Of a stretch of DNA of 16,614 nt, positions 1-6,939 are shown piece after piece. The notes below the pieces were generated by a model that saw nothing but the letters and a program-made list of their open reading frames with translations, was not told where the DNA came from and did no database searches. The position numbers were made by a program, and so were the translations under genes. The stretch spans positions 1 through 16,614 of the forward strand of contig CAILBF010000227.1 of NCBI GenBank assembly GCA_903832395.1, given 5' to 3'. Source of the DNA: an uncultured Actinomycetes bacterium (GTDB lineage Bacteria; Actinomycetota; Actinomycetes; Nanopelagicales; Nanopelagicaceae). How positions within the stretch are numbered: the first letter of the stretch is position 1; every line of letters starts with the position of its first letter.

Positions 1-1066
1 CCTTTACTAATGCAACGGCGTTGATGGAGAAGGCATCTTCCATGGGAGTCAGTGCGTAAAGCTGCTCAAGAACTTTTTCAGGCTCGAAGCCATTTTTAAG
101 TTCGATTACGACGTTAGTACCTGTTTGACCATCCGTTAAATCAATGATGTCGCTAATGCCCTGGATCTTCTTAGCCTTTACTAAGGCTGCGATGCGCTCA
201 ACGACTTTTTCAGGTCCGATAGTGAAGGGGAGTTCCTTAATAACTAAGCCCATTTTGCGTGAGGAGACTTTTTCAATCTCAACACTTGCACGGACTTTAA
301 AAGATCCTTTACCCGTGGCATATGCCTCGCGCACACCTTCGAGGCCAACTAATTCACCGCCCGTTGGAAAATCAGGTCCTGGAATATATTTCATGAGCTG
401 TTTAACTGTGGCGCTTGGATTCTCAATTAAAAACTTAGTCGCAGCGATTACTTCGCCTAAATTGTGCGGTGCCATATTGGTTGCCATACCAACTGCAATT
501 CCAGAGCCGCCGTTAACGAGCAAGTTGGGATAAGCCGCAGGTAGTACTAACGGCTCAGAGAGTTGACCGTCATAGTTAGGACCAAAATCAACGGTATCTT
601 CATCGGCCTCTGCAACCATCGCCATTGCCGCTAGCGCAAGGCGAGCTTCGGTATAACGCATGGCAGCTGGGCCGGCATCGAGTGAACCAAAGTTTCCATG
701 TCCATCGATTAATGGCAATCGCATTGAAAAAGATTGCGCCATGCGAACGAGTGCGTCATAGATTGCACCATCACCGTGTGGGTGCAACTTACCCATTACT
801 TCACCGACAACTCGTGCACTCTTTACGTGTCCGCGCTCAGGACGTAGGCCCATATCGGCCATCTGATGCAAGATGCGGCGATGAACTGGCTTCAAACCAT
901 CGCGGGCATCAGGCAAAGCGCGTGAATAAATTACGGAGTATGCGTACTCAAGAAATGATTCAGAAACTTCTTTGGAGACATCGATATCAACAATCTTGCC
1001 CGGATACTCTCCAGGTTTTGGACCAGTTGGTTTCTTCGTCTTACTTGTCGTTGATGTCTTAGCCAT
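1..1066 (-). CDS. parC: DNA topoisomerase IV subunit A (5' part, runs off the left edge)
   Basis: Breakage-reunion subunit of a type IIA topoisomerase, which decatenates or relaxes DNA together with ParE. About 355 N-terminal residues are present. Visible family motifs are EYAYSVIYSRALPDARDGLKP (from residue 40), GKLHPHGDGAIYDALVRMAQ (from 92), the DNA-attacking Tyr138 in AAMRYTEARLA, LLVNGGSGIAVGMATNMAPHN, and KNGFEPEKVLEQLYALTPME near the edge. The wording fits the actinobacterial second topoisomerase (Streptomyces ParC type) better than GyrA; the C-terminal domain, where a GyrA box would sit, lies outside the window. The start ATG at 1066 lies 26 bp after the psuK stop on the same strand, with no clear Shine-Dalgarno. 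A weak CACAAT lies 6 nt before the ATG, so either its own leaderless promoter or read-through from psuGK is possible. The residue matching E. coli GyrA Ser83 is Gly100. Confidence 0.93.
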   Translation of the reverse strand, partial: MAKTSTTSKTKKPTGPKPGEYPGKIVDIDVSKEVSESFLEYAYSVIYSRALPDARDGLKPVHRRILHQMADMGLRPERGHVKSARVVGEVMGKLHPHGDGAIYDALVRMAQSFSMRLPLIDGHGNFGSLDAGPAAMRYTEARLALAAMAMVAEADEDTVDFGPNYDGQLSEPLVLPAAYPNLLVNGGSGIAVGMATNMAPHNLGEVIAATKFLIENPSATVKQLMKYIPGPDFPTGGELVGLEGVREAYATGKGSFKVRASVEIEKVSSRKMGLVIKELPFTIGPEKVVERIAALVKAKKIQGISDIIDLTDGQTGTNVVIELKNGFEPEKVLEQLYALTPMEDAFSINAVALVK

Positions 1067-1092
1067 GGGGGAGATTGTGCCAACTACAAGGG

Positions 1093-1974
1093 TTAATTTA
1101 AGGGAGGGCGCGCCCCAACTGTTGCAACACACTTTGCTGCAAGCGACGTTCCCGCTGAAAGTGCGGCCTCCAGGTCACGTGTTTCAAGCCACTTTGGGAT
1201 AAAACCGGCGGCAAATGAATCTCCGGCACCAGTGGTATCCACGACATTAGTCGTAACTGCAGGCACTCTCACCGATTGATCATTAAAGACCGCCATCGCA
1301 CCACGAGAGCCCAATTTGATAACAACGAGAGGTGTGTACTTCTTTAAATTCTCTTCAGCACTTTCAATGTCGGTTGCATCGCCTAAATAGAGCGCCTCTT
1401 CGGCATTGAGCAATATTCCATCCATGAGGTCGACCCAGGATAAAACCTCTTCGCGCGATACGATTTTCATCGCACCCGTTGTAGTTGGATCAAAGAAAAT
1501 TGGGATTCCGGTGGCTTTAACTTTTTTCACCATTGCGAGCACGGCATCACGACTGCGAAAATCAAGGAGTGCATAGCCACTTAGATAAACACCATCGACA
1601 TCATCCAATGGGGGTAGGTCGCTTACTTCCAGGTCTGCGTTAGCACCATTATCTGGAAACATTGTGCGTTCGCCATTGGCATCGACCAATATGACAACTA
1701 CACCGGTTGGTCGTCCAGAGCGCATTAAATTCAAGTGTTCTACGCCGTATTTATCTAAATCGGAGACCAAAGCAAAACCGACTGGATCGTTACCTACGCG
1801 CGCAACTAACTGTGCCCGGGTATTGGTTCGCGTAATCCATGTTGAAACGTTTGCAGCTTGACCACCAGGGTGAGTGGAGATTCGACTTGCCGTGTCATTG
1901 CCATAATTAATGCTTTCTTTTAGCTGAGCAATAACATCGAGGGCAAGGTCACCAATGCACAGAACTTTCTTCAT
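1093..1974 (-). CDS. psuK: PfkB-family sugar kinase, probable pseudouridine kinase
   Basis: A 293-residue ribokinase/PfkB-family kinase. The N-terminus KKVLCIGDLALDV and the motif GGQAANVSTWI match PfkB signature 1. The C-terminal motif VVDTTGAGDSFAAGF carries the catalytic base Asp252 and the anion hole. The start is the ATG at 1974, whose last two bases form part of the TGA stop of psuG (ATGA overlap); an in-frame upstream start at 2010 would extend into psuG and give an N-terminus atypical of PfkB. PfkB kinases are hard to assign by sequence alone. The pseudouridine assignment rests mainly on translational coupling to psuG: PsuK makes pseudouridine 5'-phosphate, the PsuG substrate. Ribokinase or another nucleoside kinase activity is the alternative. 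Probably cytoplasmic. Confidence 0.82.
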   Translation of the reverse strand: MKKVLCIGDLALDVIAQLKESINYGNDTASRISTHPGGQAANVSTWITRTNTRAQLVARVGNDPVGFALVSDLDKYGVEHLNLMRSGRPTGVVVILVDANGERTMFPDNGANADLEVSDLPPLDDVDGVYLSGYALLDFRSRDAVLAMVKKVKATGIPIFFDPTTTGAMKIVSREEVLSWVDLMDGILLNAEEALYLGDATDIESAEENLKKYTPLVVIKLGSRGAMAVFNDQSVRVPAVTTNVVDTTGAGDSFAAGFIPKWLETRDLEAALSAGTSLAAKCVATVGARPPLN

Positions 1975-2873
1975 ATCAGAGCTACCGCAATCTCTGCGGC
2001 AAGTGCGCAATTGGATTTAATTATTTCAGTATTAATTGCGAGAGATTCGCCTTCAGAGGCGCTATGAAAATGCTCAAGAAGGAATGGAGTTACTGCCTTA
2101 CCTACGACAGAATGTGCGGCAGCCTTTGCTAAACCCGCGGCCAAAATCTGATCATGCCGTTCCTTAGGCATTTGAACTGCAACTGGATTGGCAACGACCA
2201 GAGCTTTGAATTGAGTGCCAATTAAAGTCCGGGCCTTAATGATTGCTGCAATCTCTGCTGGAGTGTCCACTCGATGCTCGAGCTGGTAACCCGAATCGGT
2301 TAGATAGAAACCTGGGAAGCGATTAGTTTTATAACCGACCAAGCCAATAGCTAGCGTCTCAAGACGCTCAAGGGTTGCTTGCACGTCAAGAATTGATTTC
2401 ACTCCGGCACATACAACGGTCATATCCAACTGCGACAGGGCGGTTAAGTCAGCGGATTCATCAAATGTCTCACTAGCTCCACGGTGAACTCCGCCTAAGC
2501 CGCCCGTTGCAAATACTTTAATCCCAGCGATTGCAGCGATATGTGCGGTTGCAGCCACGGTTGTTGCTGCGCTTTTTCCCGAAGCAACAATGATCGCTAA
2601 ATCTCTCGTCGATGCCTTCGAAATATCATCGCGATTCGCGATAGCTTCGAGCTCATGCGCCTCAAGACCAATATGTATAACGCCATCTAGAAGGGCGATA
2701 GTTGCTGGAACAGCGCCATGGTGGCGAACAATGTTTTCGCACTCGATTGCTACGCTCAAATTCGAGGGGCGCGGTAGACCATGACTGATAATCGTTGACT
2801 CGAGGGCTACAACCGGCTTACCGACCGCGATTGCAGCAGTGACTTCGGCGGAGTATTTAATCGCGCTCTTCAT
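1971..2873 (-). CDS. psuG: Pseudouridine-5'-phosphate glycosidase
   Basis: Cleaves the C-C glycosidic bond of pseudouridine 5'-phosphate to give uracil and ribose 5-phosphate. The 300-residue length is normal for the family. Motifs seen are KPVVALESTIISHGLPRP (residues 19-36), DGVIHIGL, GLGGVHRGASETFDESADL (126-143) and CAGVKSILD (155-163). Glu25, Lys86, Asp142 and Lys159 line up, with a steady offset of 6-7, with the catalytic residues I recall for E. coli PsuG (Glu31, Lys93, Asp149, Lys166). I chose ATG 2873 over the longer in-frame start at 2948 because the family begins just before the SAEV...VALEST segment and because a TAAGGT hexamer sits 7 nt upstream. First gene of a psuG-psuK unit that may continue into parC. 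Confidence 0.95.
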   Translation of the reverse strand: MKSAIKYSAEVTAAIAVGKPVVALESTIISHGLPRPSNLSVAIECENIVRHHGAVPATIALLDGVIHIGLEAHELEAIANRDDISKASTRDLAIIVASGKSAATTVAATAHIAAIAGIKVFATGGLGGVHRGASETFDESADLTALSQLDMTVVCAGVKSILDVQATLERLETLAIGLVGYKTNRFPGFYLTDSGYQLEHRVDTPAEIAAIIKARTLIGTQFKALVVANPVAVQMPKERHDQILAAGLAKAAAHSVVGKAVTPFLLEHFHSASEGESLAINTEIIKSNCALAAEIAVALI

Positions 2874-2880
2874 GTGTACA

Positions 2881-2886
2881 ACCTTA
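2881..2886 (-). promoter_or_regulatory. psuG: Candidate -10 element of psuG (leaderless)
   Basis: On the minus strand the hexamer TAAGGT is followed by 7 nt (TGTACAC) and then the psuG ATG at 2873. It fits TANNNT at the spacing that would start transcription at or within a base or two of the A of ATG. No convincing -35 element is visible. The AAGG inside the hexamer could instead act as a weak Shine-Dalgarno. Confidence 0.45.
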
Positions 2887-2899
2887 GCGGATGTAGTGG

Positions 2900-2905
2900 G
2901 AAGAT
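2900..2905 (+). promoter_or_regulatory. Weak candidate -10 element of the phosphodiesterase gene
   Basis: GAAGAT followed by 6 nt (ACGCAC) and then the GTG at 2912. It matches TANNNT only at the second and sixth positions, but the spacing equals that of the better leaderless candidates in this window. The overlapping GGGAAGA could instead act as a Shine-Dalgarno about 9 nt from the GTG. Confidence 0.25.
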
Positions 2906-2911
2906 ACGCAC

Positions 2912-4018
2912 GTGCATTTATCGCAGATAGCTCCATCGATTTTTTCATCCCTTGGACTTAGTACTGCCGAAGATCTCATTAACTGCGGGCAAAGCCCAAT
3001 GGGCCGCGAAATCCTTTTCCTTATCGATGGTTTTGGTGCTGACACTCTCGACACATACGCACATGTCATGCCAACAATTTCAAGGTTTGCACGGCATGCA
3101 ATTGTAGAAACTTCTTTCCCTTCGACAACGTCAACATCTCTTGCAACCTTAACGACTGGAACCCTTCCTGGAGTGCACGGCATGCTGGGGTATACCGTTC
3201 AAGTACCACGCAGTGGCGGGCGAATATTAAATGCACTCAAGTGGGATGAGCGCGTTGATCCAAATAACTGGCAGCCAGTACCAACACTTTTCGAACGCGG
3301 AGCCGAAGCGGGAATCCATGTCTCTCACGTTGCAGCCAAGCGCTATGAACACAGTGGCTTTACCCGTGCAGTTTTTCGTGGCGCCGAATACCGTGGTGCA
3401 AATGTTGTACCCGATCTCATTGCCCAAACTAAAGATGCATTACGCAAAACCCCATCCTTTGTTTATTTGTATATGAATGACTTAGATGTTGCCGGACATA
3501 GCGATGGCGTCGGCAGCGACAAATGGTTAGCGGCGCTTTCGATGATTGATCAGATGCTGGCAAGCCTGATGAAAGAGATGCCGAAAGGAACGCGGATTTG
3601 GTTAACTTCTGATCATGGAATGATCAACGTAAGCGAAAAAATCGTTATCGATAACGACAATAAACTACTTAATAATGTGGCAGTAATCGCCGGAGAGCCT
3701 CGCGCGCGACATCTTTACTTAGACGCGAAGTTCGATAGCCCGGCTGGACGGATCGAGGTAGCGAGTTTTTGGCAAGAGTTTTTGGGTGAACGCGCCGATG
3801 TACTTACGCGAGAAGAGGCGATATCCGGAAATCTTTTCGGGGAAAATGTTAGCGCCGATTCATTTGAACGAATGGGCGAACTAATCGCAATAGCAAAGGG
3901 TGGAGTTGTCTTAATTGATCCAACTCGCATAGATAAAGAGGGCATCATGGTCGGTCACCACGGCGCTCAAAGCGAGATTGAAATGCAGGTTGCTTTGCTG
4001 ACTACAACGCTAAGTTAG
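2912..4018 (+). CDS. Alkaline-phosphatase-superfamily protein, nucleotide pyrophosphatase/phosphodiesterase type
   Basis: A 368-residue two-metal phosphoesterase of the type I phosphodiesterase/NPP group. Metal ligands and nucleophile can be placed by motif: Asp39 in LFLIDGFGADTL, Thr73 in FPSTTSTSLATLTTG (aligns with the ENPP nucleophile threonine), Asp192 and His196 in NDLDVAGHSDG, Asp234 and His235 in TSDHGM, and His350 in GHHGA near the C-terminus. There is no signal peptide, so a cytoplasmic enzyme acting on nucleotides or phosphodiesters is likely; the exact substrate is unknown. The start is a GTG, 38 bp from the divergent psuG start. The next candidate, ATG (Met30), lies just before the first metal motif and would still spare all catalytic residues, so the N-terminus is not certain. 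The stop is 8 bp from the convergent sepH stop. Confidence 0.85.
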   Translation: MHLSQIAPSIFSSLGLSTAEDLINCGQSPMGREILFLIDGFGADTLDTYAHVMPTISRFARHAIVETSFPSTTSTSLATLTTGTLPGVHGMLGYTVQVPRSGGRILNALKWDERVDPNNWQPVPTLFERGAEAGIHVSHVAAKRYEHSGFTRAVFRGAEYRGANVVPDLIAQTKDALRKTPSFVYLYMNDLDVAGHSDGVGSDKWLAALSMIDQMLASLMKEMPKGTRIWLTSDHGMINVSEKIVIDNDNKLLNNVAVIAGEPRARHLYLDAKFDSPAGRIEVASFWQEFLGERADVLTREEAISGNLFGENVSADSFERMGELIAIAKGGVVLIDPTRIDKEGIMVGHHGAQSEIEMQVALLTTTLS

Positions 4019-4026
4019 AACAACTA

Positions 4027-4809
4027 CTAATCTTCGGTCGGTTTAATTCCAAACATAATTTCATCCCAGCTTGGAACTTTCGCTCTTGCAACAATTCCAT
4101 CGCGTGATGCTTCATCATCCGGAGCTTCGCGAATAACTGCAAGGCGTGGAACTTCTGGCTCTGAGTTAGTTTCATGGCGTACTGAAGGGTGATTCGAGCC
4201 TGAATACACAAGACCGGGAGCAGCCAAGTTTGATTGACGCGGAGCGGGTTCATCGCCCATCATCCAGCGTGCATTTTCATCAAGGGATGCAACGAGTCGT
4301 CGAGTGGGGTCAAAGTTCCACTGAGCAACTCCACGACCATTTGCATTTGGGTAGTGAAGTTCAATAGTCCATGTGCCATCTTCGGCTCGCCACGTAATCC
4401 ACGAAAGTTCGGCCAAATCAATGTTACGTGGTGCGAGGCGAGAGACAACTACTCCCAAGAGGGTTACAGCATCGCGCCCACCCTCTTTACGAATAGGGAT
4501 TTGTTGAGCTTGATCGATAATGTAAATACGTTCTTGCAAAATTGGACCCGAGAAGCGCTCTATTTTTTCAAGAGAGATATTATTTTCATGTGCAAGGGCT
4601 TCAGCGAGCTCTCCTGCTCGCAAGCGACGTTGAATCTCTTTAACTGAAATCGAATCCGTTGCCTGTTCAGGTACTGACGATAAACGCGGTTGATTTACCG
4701 AAGTACGCAATGAATCGTTAATGGCGACCGTGAACTCATTGCCTTCGCTGTCGTGAAGGTTTAAATGGGTGCCCTCATCGCTCTTGCCGATGAATCGCAG
4801 TTCAGTCAT
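4027..4809 (-). CDS. sepH: Septation protein SepH
   Basis: Actinobacterial cell-division protein (DUF3071). In Streptomyces and Mycobacterium, SepH binds FtsZ and promotes filament assembly. The 260-residue protein shows the conserved N-terminal domain (MTELRFIGKSDEGTHLNL onward), a helix-turn-helix-like segment at about 56-95 (SVKEIQRRLRAGELAEALA through ERFSGPILQERIYI), a third conserved block at 133-180 (WITWRAEDGTW, WNFDPTRRLVASLD), and the short conserved C-terminal motif VPSWDEIMFG at 245-254. The linker between the last two parts (about 185-244) looks short and unstructured, making the protein shorter than the Streptomyces form as I recall it. The start overlaps the 3' end of the upstream permease by 8 bp (ATGACTGA) with no clear Shine-Dalgarno, so translation is probably coupled to the permease. 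Confidence 0.92.
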   Translation of the reverse strand: MTELRFIGKSDEGTHLNLHDSEGNEFTVAINDSLRTSVNQPRLSSVPEQATDSISVKEIQRRLRAGELAEALAHENNISLEKIERFSGPILQERIYIIDQAQQIPIRKEGGRDAVTLLGVVVSRLAPRNIDLAELSWITWRAEDGTWTIELHYPNANGRGVAQWNFDPTRRLVASLDENARWMMGDEPAPRQSNLAAPGLVYSGSNHPSVRHETNSEPEVPRLAVIREAPDDEASRDGIVARAKVPSWDEIMFGIKPTED

Positions 4810-6043
4810 GTTTGGAAGAATATCCGATGAGCGCCTTATAAGTGGTGAAGTAAGACAGCGTGGCTACAAGGGCGGCACACATAAATCCCATAGGGACCCA
4901 ATAAGCAGTTTGTACTCCATGATTATCGATGACCCAGCCCGCAAGTGCACTTGCCATCGCCCCGCCCAATGGCATCCCGGCAACAACCCAGCTCAACGTT
5001 TCCGTAATCTGCTCCGGTGGCACTGTCGATTCGGCGATTCCATAGGCGTTAACTAGCAAAGGCGCGACCGCAAATCCATTACAAAACAGAGTCAAGCCAA
5101 GAGCAAAAATTGAGTGCACGAAAAGAAGTGGAATCGCTAAAACGGTCAAAGATATAAGAAAGAGAATGTAGCGCCCAGCGTGCGTGAGTTTCCATTTAAT
5201 GAGTCCGTTAACGATTGCAGAGACTCCGCTACCAGCAGCCCAGACCGCAAGCACGAGACCAGATTGAGATTTGTGAGCATGAAGCGTGCAAAATGCCACA
5301 GTCACAATGGTAATTGATCCAAAATATCCACCAACAAACATAGACGGCAGCACTACAGCCTGAAGTGATTTGTTTTTAATTACTGCTGGATGCGGATTTT
5401 TCTCTAAACGCGGCGATGGTGGCGGCTCAGTAGCCCTCAGGCTGATGTAGAAGGGAACTCCAATGCTAAGAAAAATTATGCCAGCAATCAAGCCAGCGGC
5501 TGGTGCAATAGAGGTTGCACAAGCGGTTGCAATTATTGGGCCACCAATAAATACAACTTCATCATTGAGCGCCTCTAAGGAGTAGGCAGTATTAATTAAA
5601 TGGCGATCACTTTCATCCTCTGCAGTAGTCGATTTATCGGGGCTTAAGACATGAAGCCAACGGCGACGAACCAATCCACCGAGATTAATTGAAGTGGCTT
5701 CAGCAAAGACAATCGAAACAAACCACGTCCACGTTGGTGTGTGGTTTAACACGAGCACGATAAAAATAGTGATGCCAATGGCTTTCATCGGGGCAACTCG
5801 CATCAACAAAGCGCGTTGCCCAATCCGATCGGAAACCCCGGACCAGTACGGCATGCTAATTGCCATCACAATTGATGCTGTTGCGCTAAGGGCGCCGGCA
5901 ATTGCATATGAATCACTTGCGGCTACTACGATAAAAATGAGGGCAAGAGAGTCCATGGAGATCGGCATTCGCCCAATAAGTCCAGCGAGTGAAAATTTGA
6001 GTGCCCCCGGAGTTCGAAAGAGAGTCAGATAAGGCGAGAACAT
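4802..6043 (-). CDS. MFS transporter
   Basis: A 413-residue integral membrane protein of the major facilitator superfamily with about 12 hydrophobic segments in two halves, separated by a polar loop near residues 210-230 (RATEPPPSPRLEKNPHPAVIK). The conserved loop after TM2 reads YWSGVSDRIGQRALLM (an MFS A-motif variant, D-R-x-G-Q/R-R). The later segment GWVIDNHGVQTAYWVPMGF resembles the corresponding region of drug or sugar efflux-type MFS members. The substrate cannot be told from the sequence. The start ATG at 6043 is preceded at 7 nt by TAGACT, so the mRNA is probably leaderless. The gene is divergent from the IMPase-family gene and is followed by sepH with overlapping codons. Confidence 0.88.
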   Translation of the reverse strand: MFSPYLTLFRTPGALKFSLAGLIGRMPISMDSLALIFIVVAASDSYAIAGALSATASIVMAISMPYWSGVSDRIGQRALLMRVAPMKAIGITIFIVLVLNHTPTWTWFVSIVFAEATSINLGGLVRRRWLHVLSPDKSTTAEDESDRHLINTAYSLEALNDEVVFIGGPIIATACATSIAPAAGLIAGIIFLSIGVPFYISLRATEPPPSPRLEKNPHPAVIKNKSLQAVVLPSMFVGGYFGSITIVTVAFCTLHAHKSQSGLVLAVWAAGSGVSAIVNGLIKWKLTHAGRYILFLISLTVLAIPLLFVHSIFALGLTLFCNGFAVAPLLVNAYGIAESTVPPEQITETLSWVVAGMPLGGAMASALAGWVIDNHGVQTAYWVPMGFMCAALVATLSYFTTYKALIGYSSKHD

Positions 6044-6050
6044 GGTGGTG

Positions 6051-6056
6051 AGTCTA
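6051..6056 (-). promoter_or_regulatory. Candidate -10 element of the MFS-sepH unit (leaderless)
   Basis: On the minus strand TAGACT is followed by CACCACC (7 nt) and the ATG at 6043. It fits the actinobacterial TANNNT -10 at leaderless spacing. A TTGATT lies 15 nt upstream as a poor -35 candidate, inside the first codons of the divergent gene. The hexamer is the mirror copy of the one at 6065-6070. Confidence 0.6.
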
Positions 6057-6064
6057 TGTCAGGC

Positions 6065-6070
6065 TAGACT
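6065..6070 (+). promoter_or_regulatory. Candidate -10 element of the IMPase-family gene (leaderless)
   Basis: TAGACT is followed by 6 nt (GAATCA) and the ATG at 6077. No Shine-Dalgarno is present. With its mirror copy it forms the perfect inverted repeat AGTCTA-N8-TAGACT at 6051-6070. No -35 element is recognisable; it would fall around the ATG of the divergent permease. Confidence 0.6.
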
Positions 6071-6076
6071 GAATCA

Positions 6077-6841
6077 ATGAAGGATGCCGAACAGATTCTT
6101 GAATTAGCGTTGAAAATTGCGCGCCAAGCGGGCGAGTTATTGATTAATCGTCCGCCTTCGTGGGATTTAACTTTTAAGTCAACTGCGATTGACTTTGCTA
6201 CACAGATGGATCGAGCAAGTGAAAAACTGATTGTAGATACGATTCTTGCCGCCAGGCCTGGTGATGGAATCATCGGCGAAGAGGGCGCAAACCGCACAGG
6301 TACTAGTGGCCTGACATGGGTAATCGATCCAATTGATGGAACAGTAAATTATTTTTATGGATTGCCTGGATGGAATATCAGCATCGCGGTAAAGGATGAA
6401 ACTGGAACCTTGGTTGGCGTAGTTCATGCCCCAACGATTTCTTCAACCTGGCATGCAACGCGCGATGGTGGATCATTTCTCAATAATGTAAAAATCGAAT
6501 GTAATAACCCAGTTGCTTTAGACCGAGCAATGATTGCCACAGGCTTTGCATACGACGTCAACGATCGCGCCAACCAACTTGAAATCATTAATCAACTACT
6601 TCCAAGAATCCGTGATATTCGACGAATGGGAGCGGCCGCAACAGACCTATGTCTAGTCGCAACTGGCATGGTCGATGGCTACATTGAGACGGGTTTGAAA
6701 GAGTGGGATTTAGCTGCCGGAGCGCTCATTGCCGTTGAAGCCGGCGCAGTTGTGAGCACGCACACATGGCGGGGGATGGATTTAACGGTTGCCGCCGGAC
6801 CTGACCTTCATGCCCAATTGAGCGTAGAGATTCCTGCATAG
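6077..6841 (+). CDS. Inositol-monophosphatase-family phosphatase
   Basis: A 254-residue Mg2+-dependent, Li+-sensitive-type phosphatase. Metal-site motifs are complete: GDGIIGEEG with Glu68/Glu69, WVIDPIDGTVNYFYGLP with Asp84 and Asp87 of the DPIDGT signature, and KEWDLAAGALIAVEAGA with Asp211. The length is typical of the family. Actinobacteria carry several paralogues (SuhB/ImpA type, CysQ, histidinol-phosphatase HisN), and sequence alone does not decide between inositol 1-phosphate, PAP and histidinol phosphate as substrate; no his or cys genes lie nearby. The start ATG is set by the -10 hexamer 6 nt upstream. It is probably transcribed alone, as a 98-bp gap with possible promoters precedes rplS. 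Confidence 0.88.
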   Translation: MKDAEQILELALKIARQAGELLINRPPSWDLTFKSTAIDFATQMDRASEKLIVDTILAARPGDGIIGEEGANRTGTSGLTWVIDPIDGTVNYFYGLPGWNISIAVKDETGTLVGVVHAPTISSTWHATRDGGSFLNNVKIECNNPVALDRAMIATGFAYDVNDRANQLEIINQLLPRIRDIRRMGAAATDLCLVATGMVDGYIETGLKEWDLAAGALIAVEAGAVVSTHTWRGMDLTVAAGPDLHAQLSVEIPA

Positions 6842-6939
6842 CTTCTCGATTTACGCTCAAGGCACCTTATGTGGCAAGATACGAGCCTGCACCGCCACTG
6901 CGAGTGCTTTTAATCTATAAAGAGAAATAGGTACGAAAG
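6842..6939 (+). promoter_or_regulatory. rplS: Intergenic leader/promoter region of rplS
   Basis: The longest gene-free stretch in the window (98 bp) and the expected site of the promoter for the rplS-lepB-rnhB block. Two weak candidates are visible: TTTACG (6850-6855) with CAAGAT (6875-6880), spacer 19, giving a leader of about 50 nt; or TAATCT (6911-6916), giving a leader of about 18 nt. A small stem CACT-GCG-AGTG followed by CTTTT lies just before the second candidate. The ribosome site is probably AGG about 8 nt before the ATG. I cannot decide between the candidates. Confidence 0.4.

Noticed and set aside
144..533. 129-residue plus-strand open frame
   Set aside because: Lies antisense within parC, whose protein motifs are unmistakable; the product has no recognisable features.
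625..1062. 145-residue plus-strand open frame
   Set aside because: Antisense shadow of the conserved 5' part of parC; His/Arg-rich composition typical of an off-frame read.
1971..2948. Longer psuG start at 2948
   Set aside because: Adds 25 residues unlike the family and would overlap the start of the divergent phosphodiesterase; the ATG at 2873 has a candidate -10 at leaderless spacing.
2884..3183. 99-residue minus-strand frame
   Set aside because: Antisense to the phosphodiesterase nucleophile region; no family features.
4013..4025. AGTT-N5-AACT repeat as a terminator at the phosphodiesterase/sepH junction
   Set aside because: Only 4 AT-rich base pairs and no T-run; too weak to call.
4234..4647. 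137-residue plus-strand frame
   Set aside because: Antisense to the conserved central part of sepH.
6890..6915. Stem CACT-GCG-AGTG plus CTTTT as an attenuator before rplS
   Set aside because: A 4-bp stem is too short to be convincing; noted only as part of the leader description.
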